Of a stretch of DNA of 64,000 nucleotides, positions 7,575 to 15,776 are shown one piece after another. This stretch comes from JBBQWR01 sp038210495. Its GTDB lineage: Bacteria > Planctomycetota > Planctomycetia > Pirellulales > DATAWG01. Each line of letters begins with the position of its first letter. Position 1 is the stretch's first letter. The notes beneath the pieces were generated by a model. That model did not search any database. It saw only the letters and a program-made list of their open reading frames with translations, and was not told where the DNA came from. The stretch covers positions 87,889 to 151,888 of the forward strand of contig JBBQWR010000006.1 of assembly GCA_038210495.1 (NCBI GenBank), written 5' to 3'. The position numbers were made by a program, and so were the translations under genes.

Positions 7575-9248
7575 ATGGGTCAGCAATATATCTATCAGAT
7601 CGACGATTTGGTTAAGAAATTTGGGCAGCGCGAGCTGCTCAAGAACATTCGGCTCGCCTTTTATCCGGGCGCCAAGATCGGCGTGCTCGGCCGCAATGGG
7701 TCGGGCAAGAGCACTCTGCTGCGGATCATGGCCGGGCAGGACAAGGAATTCGACGGCGAGGCCAAGCTCACCGATGGTTTCACCGCCGGCTATCTCTCGC
7801 AGGAGCCGCGGCTCAATCCCGATAAAGACGTGCTGGGCAACGTCGAAGAGGCCGTCGCGTCGACTCGGGCCATCTTGCATCGCTACGACCAGATCAACGC
7901 CCGGCTCGGCGAACCGCTCGAGCCCGACGAAATGGACAAACTGCTGGCCGAGCAGACCCGAGTGCTGGACCTGATCGAAACGCACAACGCCTGGGAACTT
8001 GACCGGCAGATCGAGATCGCAATGGATGCGATGAACCTGCCGCCGCCCGACGCCGATGTGTCGACGCTCTCCGGCGGCGAGCGGCGGCGAATCGCGCTGT
8101 GCAAGATTCTGCTGGAGCGGCCCGATTTGCTCCTCCTGGACGAGCCCACCAACCACTTGGACGCCGAGAGCGTGGCCTGGCTCGAACGCCATTTGCACGA
8201 CTACACCGGCACGGTTGTGGCCGTGACGCACGACCGGTACTTTCTGGACAATGTGGCGGGCTGGATTCTGGAAATCGACCGCGGGCGGGGCATTCCTTGG
8301 GAAGGAAATTACTCCTCGTGGCTGGCGCAGAAGAAGGACCGGCTCAAGTCCGAGGAGCGGGCTGTGTCGGCCCGGCAAAAAACACTCGACAAAGAGCTCG
8401 AATGGATTCGGATGGCGCCCAAGGCCCGGCAGGCGAAGAGCAAGGCGCGGATCAAGGCCTACGAGCAGATGTCGGCCCAGAAATACCTAGACCAGGAAGA
8501 GGAATTCGAAATCCAAATCCCCCCGGGCAAGCACCTCGGCGAATTGGTCGTGCAGGCCGAAAATGTCTCGAAGGCCTACGGCGATCGGCTGCTGTTTGAA
8601 AACTTTAGCTTCCGGCTGCCCGCCGGTGGCATCGTCGGCGTGATCGGCCCCAACGGCGCCGGCAAGACCACGTTGTTCCGGCTCATCACCGGCCAAGAAA
8701 AACCGGATTCCGGCGAGATTCGTATCGGCCCCACGGTCGAGATGGGCTACGTCGACCAATCGCGCGACGCGCTCGATCCGAACAAGACCGCGTTCGAGGA
8801 AATCTCCGGCGGCCACGATACGATCGAAATGGGTGGCCGAAAGATCAACAGCCGGGCGTTCGTCGCAAGGTTCAATTTCACCGGAACCGATCAGCAGAAA
8901 CGCGTCGGCGTGCTGTCCGGCGGCGAGCGAAACCGCGTGCATCTGGCGAAGCTGCTTCGCCGCGGCTGCAATCTACTGCTCCTCGACGAACCGACGAACG
9001 ATTTAGACGTCGATACGCTGCGGGCGCTGGAGGAGGCGATTTTGAATTTCGCCGGCTGCGCGGTAATCATCAGCCACGATCGCTGGTTCCTGGATCGCGT
9101 TGCGACCCACATGATCGCCTTCGAAGGAGACGGCTACGTACACGTGTGCGAAGGAAATTTCCAGACCTACGAAGAACAGCGCCGAGCCCGCCTCGGAATC
9201 GAGGCCGATCAGCCGCACCGGTTCCGGTATAAGAAACTCCAGCACTAG
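7575..9248 (+). CDS. ettA: Energy-dependent translational throttle protein EttA (ABC-F ATPase)
   Basis: 557 residues, the standard EttA length. It has two ABC ATPase domains in tandem, each with Walker A (GRNGSGKST; GPNGAGKTT), signature (LSGGERRRIALCK; LSGGERNRVHLAKLL) and Walker B followed by DEPTNHLD or DEPTNDLD. Between them lies the P-site tRNA interaction linker (KDRLKSEERAVSARQKTLDKE...MAPKARQAKSKARI). There are no membrane segments, as expected for ABC-F. EttA binds the ribosomal E site and gates the first elongation step according to ATP/ADP level. It stands alone, and a 200-base gap upstream shows nothing recognisable. Confidence 0.95.
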   Translation: MGQQYIYQIDDLVKKFGQRELLKNIRLAFYPGAKIGVLGRNGSGKSTLLRIMAGQDKEFDGEAKLTDGFTAGYLSQEPRLNPDKDVLGNVEEAVASTRAILHRYDQINARLGEPLEPDEMDKLLAEQTRVLDLIETHNAWELDRQIEIAMDAMNLPPPDADVSTLSGGERRRIALCKILLERPDLLLLDEPTNHLDAESVAWLERHLHDYTGTVVAVTHDRYFLDNVAGWILEIDRGRGIPWEGNYSSWLAQKKDRLKSEERAVSARQKTLDKELEWIRMAPKARQAKSKARIKAYEQMSAQKYLDQEEEFEIQIPPGKHLGELVVQAENVSKAYGDRLLFENFSFRLPAGGIVGVIGPNGAGKTTLFRLITGQEKPDSGEIRIGPTVEMGYVDQSRDALDPNKTAFEEISGGHDTIEMGGRKINSRAFVARFNFTGTDQQKRVGVLSGGERNRVHLAKLLRRGCNLLLLDEPTNDLDVDTLRALEEAILNFAGCAVIISHDRWFLDRVATHMIAFEGDGYVHVCEGNFQTYEEQRRARLGIEADQPHRFRYKKLQH

Positions 9249-9295
9249 GAGGCTCGAGGAGTGAGGCTAGTACGACAGCGCACGTTCGCCGACCG

Positions 9296-9365
9296 GTAGC
9301 CGAATTCGAGAGAATTCGGATCCGCACGGCCGCTGAAAAATCGGAATTCAGACGAATTCCGCTAC
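9296..9365. repeat. Nested palindromic repeat, family C copy 1
   Basis: A 70-base element beginning GTAGCCGAATTC and ending GAATTCCGCTAC. Each end is itself a small palindrome around GAATTC, and the two ends pair with each other. It is nearly identical to the reverse complement of 11760-11829, so the copies are inverted relative to each other. Placed 48 bases after ettA, it could act as a transcription end structure, though no T-tract follows. Confidence 0.75.
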
Positions 9366-9492
9366 GACGGGCGCTGTCGTGTTTGACCTAGAGGATGAAG
9401 ACCGAGGAGGCTTGCCCCAGCTTCGTCATAATCGATTTTTGCTTCCCATGTGAATCTGAGTTTGGCCTTAAGCGACACTCGGGGCGGTTGTC

Positions 9493-10638
9493 ATGTTTGG
9501 GAGCACACATCCGAAGCCGCAGGCCAATCCGCTGCCGGCCGATGCGCGACTGACGGGGACCGTGCATATCTTCGTGGCTTTCGATTGGGGCGACGAGGTC
9601 GATCTCGAAGCGACACGGACGCTGTTGAACGCTCAGCGCAAGGAGCTGCCCAGGCGGCGCCGCACTCCCTCGTCGTTTAACTACACTCCGCGGCCGCTCC
9701 AGTTTCCCCTTGAGGCCATCGCACTGCGGCACGCCGAACCGACTGGCTCTTCCCAGTCGCTGGTCGCTTCGGCCGATGTGACGCTATTCGACTTTGGGGG
9801 CGCGAGCGTGGCCCTACGGCTGCCGATCGAAATGACGGGAGCTGAATTATGTCAATTCGCGGGTCAATTGGCGGATTCCGAGTGGCTAGTCGAGCGAGCC
9901 ACGGCGGCGACGGCCGAATTGTTCGAGCAGCTGCGACCAGCGATTCAGCAGCCGCATTTCAGTCCGCTGACCGAGGAGTACATTGTCTTTCAGCTGGTTC
10001 CCGGCGATCCGCTCCCGCTCCCGCCAGCGCTCATCGCGGACAGCGCGGCGTGGGTCGCGGCGCTCGTGCGACTGGAAACGGAGCCGCTCAGCGGCGAACA
10101 GATCGCGGCGGCTTTGCAAAGTCACATCACCTATAATCCTTATGATTTGTTCGTGCCCGAGTGGTCGGCGGCGCTGTTGATCGATCGCGACTGCGAGGAG
10201 ACGCTGCAAACAATCGAGTTTGCCAATTTGCAGCTTTTGGAGTTTCGGTTCATCGACCGATTGCTGGATGACCGGCTAGCGGACGCCTATCGATTGATTC
10301 ATCCGCTGACGCGACGGCTGCTGCCGTTTTGGCGAACCCACGCTCAGCCGCTCAGGGCTCTAGGTGAATTGCGAATCCATGCCAACAGTCTCTTCGAGCG
10401 AACCGGTAACACGCTGAAATTGGTGGGGGACCAGTATCTCGCCCGGGTCTACCGACTGTTGGCCACTCGATTCCACTTAGACCAATGGGAGCAGAGCATT
10501 CAGCGGTCGCTGGAAGTGGTCGAAAGCGTGTATCGGGTGCTCGCCGACCAAGCCGCCAGTTATCGGACGGAGTCGCTGGAGATCATCGTGATCGTGCTCA
10601 TCGCGTTCGAGCTGGTGATGGCAATTGTTAGACACTGA
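9493..10638 (+). CDS. DUF155 / RMD1-YagE-like membrane-anchored protein
   Basis: 381 residues. A mostly soluble body ends in one hydrophobic helix (EIIVIVLIAFELVMAIVRH) at the very C-terminus, preceded by helices such as VVESVYRVLADQAASYRTESL. This layout is that of the DUF155 family (yeast RMD1/SIF2, bacterial YagE), in which the C-terminal helix anchors the protein. An early IFVAFDWGDEVDLEA stretch also fits the family start. Molecular function is not known in bacteria. It is a single gene with 244 bases upstream that contain repeat C1. The family call rests on the C-terminal pattern and total length. Confidence 0.65.
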   Translation: MFGSTHPKPQANPLPADARLTGTVHIFVAFDWGDEVDLEATRTLLNAQRKELPRRRRTPSSFNYTPRPLQFPLEAIALRHAEPTGSSQSLVASADVTLFDFGGASVALRLPIEMTGAELCQFAGQLADSEWLVERATAATAELFEQLRPAIQQPHFSPLTEEYIVFQLVPGDPLPLPPALIADSAAWVAALVRLETEPLSGEQIAAALQSHITYNPYDLFVPEWSAALLIDRDCEETLQTIEFANLQLLEFRFIDRLLDDRLADAYRLIHPLTRRLLPFWRTHAQPLRALGELRIHANSLFERTGNTLKLVGDQYLARVYRLLATRFHLDQWEQSIQRSLEVVESVYRVLADQAASYRTESLEIIVIVLIAFELVMAIVRH

Positions 10639-10851
10639 AAGTTCACAAGCCCAAACAATACAGGGGCGCCCAACATTCGGGGTCGAATTCCGTCAAAATT
10701 TGAGCCGGAGCGGCGTGGTGAACCAGTTTCCACGGCATTGAAACCCTGCGAACGTACCAGGAGACAAGCCATGCGTAGCCCGAAAAACCCGCTCAATTGA
10801 AAAAACCGTTCGGACGCCACGAAACGATTCGTTCAAAAGCCGCCGGCCGAA

Positions 10852-10881
10852 TTGACCGGGTGATTCGGCATGTAATACTAT
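10852..10881 (+). promoter_or_regulatory. Possible promoter of the alpha/beta hydrolase gene
   Basis: TTGACC at 10852 and TACTAT at 10876 are spaced by 18 bases, about 70 bases upstream of the start at 10950. The rest of the 311-base gap (10639-10949) shows no gene and no repeat. The call rests on motif match alone. Confidence 0.35.
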
Positions 10882-10949
10882 GTTGATCATCCGCCGAGCG
10901 GGCCACTAACGGCATTTAAGAAGGGCTATGCAGTCTTTCACGTCACACG

Positions 10950-11744
10950 ATGTTTCAACATATCCTCAAATTGCTCGGACTCCCCCCCTCTGACGGATAC
11001 CGTCGCGCCCAGCCCTTAATTCTCGTCAACGGCTTAGCGGAACAGGGAGAGAGCTGGTATCTGAACCGGAGCGTGTGGCAAAAGCACTACGACGTGCATT
11101 CGCCCGGAGTTCTCGTTTACGATGGCCCGGTCATGCAGGAGCGGCTGGCCGGACGAGAGCCGATTAACATCAGTTTCTTGACCGATCGCCTCGAGGAGTA
11201 CTTGGATCGCTTCGCCCAATCTCCTCCGTATAACTTGGTGGCAAGCAGCCTGGGCGCCCAGATCTCGGTCGAGTATGCGGCTCGCCATAACGAGAAGGTC
11301 GACAAGCTCGTCTTGTTGTGCCCTTCGGGATTTGGCTCGGTCGAGCGATTTCCGGTCATGGAAGGGGCGCGATCCAAGAACTACCAAGGATTGGTCGAAA
11401 GCACCTTCTTCGATCGTCGTCGCGCGAGTCCGCGGATCGTGGACTATTACGAACGGAAGTTTGCCAGTAAGCCTTGGCGGCGAGCCCTGTTCGAAACGGT
11501 GCGTGGCACAAAGAGTCACTCGGTGCGGGATAAGTTGACGCAATTCGATCGGCCTACGCTCGTGATTTGTGGCCGCGAAGACCGCATCGTCGATCCTCAT
11601 GAAGTGTATGAGGCAGTCAAGTATCTTCCGAACTTCCGCTTCGTGATGGTTCCTCGTTGCGGCCACGCGCCGCAGTTGGAATGTCCGCGGTTGATCAATC
11701 GCATGGTCGTCGAGTTTTTGAACTCCGGCGCGTCAGCGGCTTGA
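10950..11744 (+). CDS. Alpha/beta hydrolase
   Basis: 264 residues with the alpha/beta hydrolase order: an N-terminal PLILVNGLAEQGESW oxyanion strand, a nucleophile elbow YNLVASSLGAQISVEYAA, an acidic site at CGREDRIVDPHEVYEA and a histidine at RCGHAPQLECP. The elbow reads A-S-S-L-G rather than the usual G-x-S-x-G, so the first Gly is replaced by Ala, as in some esterases. No signal peptide is seen. The substrate cannot be told. It faces the serine hydrolase gene tail to tail, with the palindromic repeat C2 between their stops. Confidence 0.85.
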   Translation: MFQHILKLLGLPPSDGYRRAQPLILVNGLAEQGESWYLNRSVWQKHYDVHSPGVLVYDGPVMQERLAGREPINISFLTDRLEEYLDRFAQSPPYNLVASSLGAQISVEYAARHNEKVDKLVLLCPSGFGSVERFPVMEGARSKNYQGLVESTFFDRRRASPRIVDYYERKFASKPWRRALFETVRGTKSHSVRDKLTQFDRPTLVICGREDRIVDPHEVYEAVKYLPNFRFVMVPRCGHAPQLECPRLINRMVVEFLNSGASAA

Positions 11745-11759
11745 TCAGGGATTGGCCGT

Positions 11760-11829
11760 GTAGCGGAATTCGTGAGAATTCCGAGTTTTCAGCGGCCGTG
11801 CGGCTCCGAATTCTTACGAATTCGGCTAC
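11760..11829. repeat. Nested palindromic repeat, family C copy 2, between convergent genes
   Basis: A 70-base element of the same design as 9296-9365 but in inverted orientation, again with GAATTC-centred palindromes at both ends and a central GCGGCCGTGCGG. It occupies the gap between the stops of two convergent genes (11744 and 11850), where a bidirectional terminator or REP-like element would be expected. Confidence 0.75.
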
Positions 11830-11849
11830 GGATTGGATAATGCAACGGC

Positions 11850-13082
11850 TTAGGCCGCTCGCCGGACGCTGCCGAGCGCGCGGAGACATCGGTAACACGC
11901 ATCCCGGACCGTCTTTTCGCGTGCGTCGTCGAATAGCCGAAATCCCATCTTGTTCGTAACGTAGGCAAAGCCGAGCTGCTCATCGGGATCGGCCATCCCA
12001 AAGCAACCACCAGCGCCTGGACAACCGAATGCGGTTGGCCCGGAGCCAAAAGACATGTCGCGGCTGGGTCGCGAAAAGCCAAAGCCGTATCGCGTGTCGA
12101 TCTTCAAGATGGCGTCGCGCAATCCCAGTTGCGGTGGAGTTTGATGGGCAATCAACTCTTGCCAAGTCCGTCGCGTGATCCCCAATTCGCGGCCGCCGGC
12201 AGCCAGGCAGCCGAAAATGCGTGCAATGGCCCGCGCCTCGCCGATCCCATTGGCGGATGGAATCTCGACGCCCCGCAACTCCGGATTGCCGATGTCGGCG
12301 GGATTCTGTAAGCGAAGGGCGCCAACGGAGCGGGCTACCAAGGATTGAGGCCAGATTCCGGACAAAACCATCCCGAGCGGCAATTCACCGAGATGCCATA
12401 ACAACGCCAGACGATGGTAACCCTTCGTACGCGCCAGTCGTTGCTCATCGATGCCTTTTGGCAGACCGATGTAGAACTCCGCTTTCAGGGGCGCTGCGAC
12501 TTCGTCGCGGAAAAACTCGCCCAGGCTCCGGCGCTGCGGATCGGTTCGCCGGATTAGCTCGTTTTGGTACCAGCCGAGGGTCAGAGCGTGATACCCGTGT
12601 CTCATGCCTGGCTGCCACGCGGGCCGCTGCCTCGCCAGGATTTCCGCCAACGCATCATGATCGGCGAGCTCTGCCACCGACACGCATTGATCGAGCGCGA
12701 TCAGCCCGCTCTGGTGCGCAAGCAATTGGCGAACGGTGATATGAGACTTGCCTTGCTGCTGAAACTCAGGCCAGTAGTCGGCGACGGGAAGGTCTAACTC
12801 GAAAAGCTCACGGCTGTGAGCGACGGCCATCGCCGCGGCTGCCATTCCCTTGGAAACCGAGAACACAAGGGATAAGGTATGCTCCGTCCAGGGGAGAGAG
12901 TTCGACCAGCAGCGTTGGCCGCCCCAGAGGTCAACCACTTTCTGGCCGCCGTGGTAGATCGCACAGGCGGCGCCCTGTTCGCCAAACTCGACGAAGTTGC
13001 GTTCGAATTCACGGCGTACTTCGTCGAACTCGGGGGCAACGATGCCCTCGATCGGGGGTGGATTATTCGCTGTTCGCTTCAT
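11850..13082 (-). CDS. Serine hydrolase of the beta-lactamase / EstB fold
   Basis: 410 residues. The catalytic Ser-x-x-Lys motif is visible as SVSK (Ser75, Lys78) after HTLSLVF, and a YHALTLGW segment around residue 164 supplies the second-motif Tyr. A conserved LLAHQSGL follows the first motif. These match EstB-type esterases and class C beta-lactamase relatives rather than true penicillinases. No signal peptide is seen, so the enzyme is probably cytoplasmic. Substrate is unknown. The start at 13082 (MKRTANNPPPIEGIV) fits the family, and the upstream region to 13197 holds no other gene. Confidence 0.88.
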   Translation of the reverse strand: MKRTANNPPPIEGIVAPEFDEVRREFERNFVEFGEQGAACAIYHGGQKVVDLWGGQRCWSNSLPWTEHTLSLVFSVSKGMAAAAMAVAHSRELFELDLPVADYWPEFQQQGKSHITVRQLLAHQSGLIALDQCVSVAELADHDALAEILARQRPAWQPGMRHGYHALTLGWYQNELIRRTDPQRRSLGEFFRDEVAAPLKAEFYIGLPKGIDEQRLARTKGYHRLALLWHLGELPLGMVLSGIWPQSLVARSVGALRLQNPADIGNPELRGVEIPSANGIGEARAIARIFGCLAAGGRELGITRRTWQELIAHQTPPQLGLRDAILKIDTRYGFGFSRPSRDMSFGSGPTAFGCPGAGGCFGMADPDEQLGFAYVTNKMGFRLFDDAREKTVRDACYRCLRALGSVRRAA

Positions 13083-13197
13083 GGAGAACGCTTTCCGCGC
13101 TGACTCGTCAGCGGCCGCCCGGATACCCCGAATTCCGTGGGAATTCTATCAACCGGTTACAGCACGTCCAATGCCGAAATCAGCGGGTCGCATTTCC

Positions 13198-13307
13198 ATA
13201 GCACGGGCTTCCAGCCTGTGTCCAGCCGACACAGGCATGATGCCTGGTGCTACAACAGGCTGAAGGCAAGTGGCCGACCCATAGCCGAATTCGTGAGAAT
13301 TCGGCTA
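13198..13307. repeat. Palindromic repeat pair (AGCACGGGCTTCCAGCCTGTG type plus family C copy 3)
   Basis: At 13198-13253 a palindrome runs from TAGCACGGGCTTCCAGCC to ATGCCTGGTGCTA. At 13282-13307 a short palindrome TAGCCGAATTC...GAATTCGGCTA repeats the end unit of family C. A weaker GAATTC palindrome lies at 13129-13146. This fills most of the gap upstream of the serine hydrolase. From 13310 to 13540 no convincing gene is seen. Confidence 0.6.
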
Positions 13308-13540
13308 CGGGTCAAGCCGCCAAGCGTCAGGTCGCCGGGGCTGGAGCCGTCCTCGCCAAAGTCCCGGAGAGTGGTTGCGACTTCGAGAGCAGGCCATGAG
13401 GCGAGCGTCCCGGCGAGCGCGAGAATTCCGCGTCGAAGGCTTGGCCGGCGTGCGCTGGTTGGCTAATGTGGATGGGCGCAATCGTCACGTCTCGGCCCTC
13501 GCCCAGGACTGCGAGCGATCTACCTTGAAAGGAGCCGTTT

Positions 13541-13657
13541 TTGGCGCCGGAACACTCGGTCACGTACGGGCAACAAGTCAGCCTTGCCACCGCCGACGAG
13601 GCCATTGCGTTGGTTCGCGAGCATCATGTCCAATGGTTAAAACATCAGGGGAGTTGA
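13541..13657 (+). pseudogene. Possible short ORF or N-terminal gene remnant
   Basis: A TTG at 13541 with GGAG seven to ten bases upstream opens 38 codons ending at TGA 13655. The product includes the helix-like run TADEAIALVREHHVQWLKHQ. After the stop the same frame continues with residues that look coding (RDFFTDVRTKKMPG). This resembles the first helix of an enzyme, perhaps a glutamine synthetase-like N-terminus, left after truncation. The identification is speculative, and the ORF could be chance. Confidence 0.25.
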
Positions 13658-13756
13658 CGCGATTTTTTCACCGACGTGCGAACGAAAAAAATGCCCGGCG
13701 TCATTGGGCGCTCGTTACAATGGCGACGACTCCAAATATCAAACGCGAGGTGAGCC

Positions 13757-14404
13757 ATGGCTGAGATCAACGATTTACTTAAGCGGATTGACGCGGAATT
13801 CAATTCGAGCCAGGACAAGCTAAAAGCGTTTCAAGTCGAGAAAGCGCAGGAGCATGTCGATCGCCAGCAGCGACTCGAGCAATACAGCGAGCTATTAGGC
13901 AGCCTGGTCGATGTCTGGCGGCCGCGATTGGAGGCGCTCAAGGCAAAATTCGGCGATCGGGCCCAAGTGACGCCGACGATCAACCCCAGCCGACGAAACG
14001 CCGCCTTCAAGTTCGACACGGAGTTGGCTCGCGTCGATCTCCGGTTGTCGGCGTATACCGATCAGGACGTCCGCAAGGCGATCTTCAGCTACGATTTGGA
14101 GATCACGCCGATTCTGATGCAATTCGAATCGCATGCCGACATCGAATTTCCGCTCGACGCAGTTGATCGCGAGGCGCTGGCCAAGTGGTTCGACGATCGA
14201 ATCGTCGGCTTCGTCCGGACCTATCTTTCGCTTCACGAGAACCAATACTACCTGATGGGGCACATGGTCGAGGACCCAGTCGCCAAGATCAAATTTCCCA
14301 AATTCGCGGCCGGGGCAAAGCTCGAGCGGAACGGCAAAACAATTTATTTTATCGATGAACAGACTCGGGATGAGTACGCGAAGCGCTCCGGTGGCGGGGC
14401 ATAA
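13757..14404 (+). CDS. Hypothetical protein ending in a cysteine-free YHS-like segment
   Basis: 215 residues, no signal peptide. The N-terminal half is helical and charged (NDLLKRIDAEFNSSQDKLKA...EHVDRQQRLEQY), likely coiled coil. The C-terminal 50 residues (EDPVAKIKFPKF...KLERNGKTIYFIDEQTRDEYAK) follow the outline of a YHS domain: DPV, then an aromatic YF turn after NGK, then a helix. The metal-binding cysteines are missing. YHS domains often accompany metal transport, and an RND efflux adaptor starts 60 bases downstream on the same strand. A link to efflux is inference. Confidence 0.6.
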   Translation: MAEINDLLKRIDAEFNSSQDKLKAFQVEKAQEHVDRQQRLEQYSELLGSLVDVWRPRLEALKAKFGDRAQVTPTINPSRRNAAFKFDTELARVDLRLSAYTDQDVRKAIFSYDLEITPILMQFESHADIEFPLDAVDREALAKWFDDRIVGFVRTYLSLHENQYYLMGHMVEDPVAKIKFPKFAAGAKLERNGKTIYFIDEQTRDEYAKRSGGGA

Positions 14405-14463
14405 GGAAGTCTAGGCGATATTTTTTAGATGCTTGCCGTTCGTGGATTTTTCAGGAGACTCCT

Positions 14464-15660
14464 ATGTTACGTCCTTTTCGACTTGCCCTCATCGCGCCTT
14501 TCGTCCTCGGGGCCGCTTGCGGCGGTGGTTGCCAAAAGGCGGCGGCCCCGGCCAGTGAGTCGAAACCGCCGAAAGTGACGGTGCGGGCGCCGGTGTTTTC
14601 GAAGATCACCGACGAGGATTCGTACACCGGTTGGCTCCGGCCGTCGGATAAGGTCGAGGTTCGCGCCCGCGTTCGTGGACATATCGATAAGGTCGCTTTT
14701 CACGACGGCGACATGATCGCGAAAGACCAATTGCTGTTTGAGCTGGACCCTCGTCCGTTTCAGACGCAGATCGATCAGGCGCTGTCGCAGGGGAGGGCGA
14801 TCGACGCCCAGCGGGTCGCGCTGCAAAAGGACGTGGACCGCTATACGGAACTAGTGAAAACCAATACCGTCACGCAACAGACATTCGATAAAGCGGTCGC
14901 GGACGTGGCGTACGCCGAAGCTCAGGTTGCCGCGAAGTTGGAAGAGGTAAAGGGGCTGCGGCTCAACTTGGAATACGCGAAAATTACCGCGCCAATCGCG
15001 GGAAAAAGCGGCCGCGCTCAACTCACCGAGGGCAATCTGGTGAATGCTGGCGGCAGCGATCCGGTGTTGACGACGATTGTCGCCACCGATCCCCTCTCGC
15101 TGTACTTTTCCGTGGACGAGCCGGCGCTGCAGAAATTCCTCAAGGCCGACAAAGACGCCGAGAAGAAAAATGGCGACGAGATGGACAAACGTCCGCTCCG
15201 CGAGCGGAACATCAAAATCCGATTCGGATTGGATACCGACGAGGGGTATCCGCACGAGGCAACGCTCGATTTTGCGAATAATGAAATCGATGCCTCAACC
15301 GGGACAGTCGAAGTCAGGGCGACGGTAAAAAATCCGGACGGCTTGTTTACGCCAGGCTACCGAGCCCGAGTTCGCATTCCGGTCGGCGCCGCATACGAGG
15401 CCATCTTAGTGCCCGAGGTGGCGATCAACACCGATCAAGATCGCAAGTATTTGCTGACGGTCGACGCCAAGGGCATCGTAAAGCGCTGTGACGTGCGCCT
15501 CGGGCGCTTGCTCGACGATGGGATGCAGATCGTCAGCGGGCCGAGTTCGCCGCTGGCCAAGGACACTCAGATTATTGTCGAGGGAATGCAGCGCGCCCGC
15601 TTGAATTATCCCGTCGAGCCGATTGCCGAACCGGCGCCGACACAGACGGCCTCACAGTAG
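14464..15660 (+). CDS. RND efflux periplasmic adaptor (membrane fusion protein)
   Basis: 398 residues. The N-terminal signal ends in cysteines (GAACGGGC), so a lipid-anchored adaptor is likely. The AcrA/MexA order is visible: a first lipoyl half (DKVEVRARVRGHIDKVAFHDGDMI), an alpha-hairpin (KDVDRYTELVKTNTVTQQTFDKAVADVAYAEAQV), a second lipoyl half (YAKITAPIAGKSGRAQLTEGNLV), then beta-barrel and membrane-proximal domains. It links an inner-membrane RND pump to an outer-membrane channel. The permease follows 116 bases downstream. No TolC-type gene is in the window. Confidence 0.92.
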   Translation: MLRPFRLALIAPFVLGAACGGGCQKAAAPASESKPPKVTVRAPVFSKITDEDSYTGWLRPSDKVEVRARVRGHIDKVAFHDGDMIAKDQLLFELDPRPFQTQIDQALSQGRAIDAQRVALQKDVDRYTELVKTNTVTQQTFDKAVADVAYAEAQVAAKLEEVKGLRLNLEYAKITAPIAGKSGRAQLTEGNLVNAGGSDPVLTTIVATDPLSLYFSVDEPALQKFLKADKDAEKKNGDEMDKRPLRERNIKIRFGLDTDEGYPHEATLDFANNEIDASTGTVEVRATVKNPDGLFTPGYRARVRIPVGAAYEAILVPEVAINTDQDRKYLLTVDAKGIVKRCDVRLGRLLDDGMQIVSGPSSPLAKDTQIIVEGMQRARLNYPVEPIAEPAPTQTASQ

Positions 15661-15776
15661 CTGCCACTAAGAAAGCCGGCCACGGATCGGCAGTCACCTT
15701 TCGCCAGGGGGGCCGTGGCGAGATTCCCAGACGCTGGCCCGACGAAAAAAACTCCCGACGATCTTGAGCCCACACC

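Noticed and set aside
13375..13764. 129-codon plus-strand frame upstream of the YHS-like gene
   Set aside because: Arg-rich product with no family features; the alternative frame at 13541 has a better ribosome-binding site though still weak.
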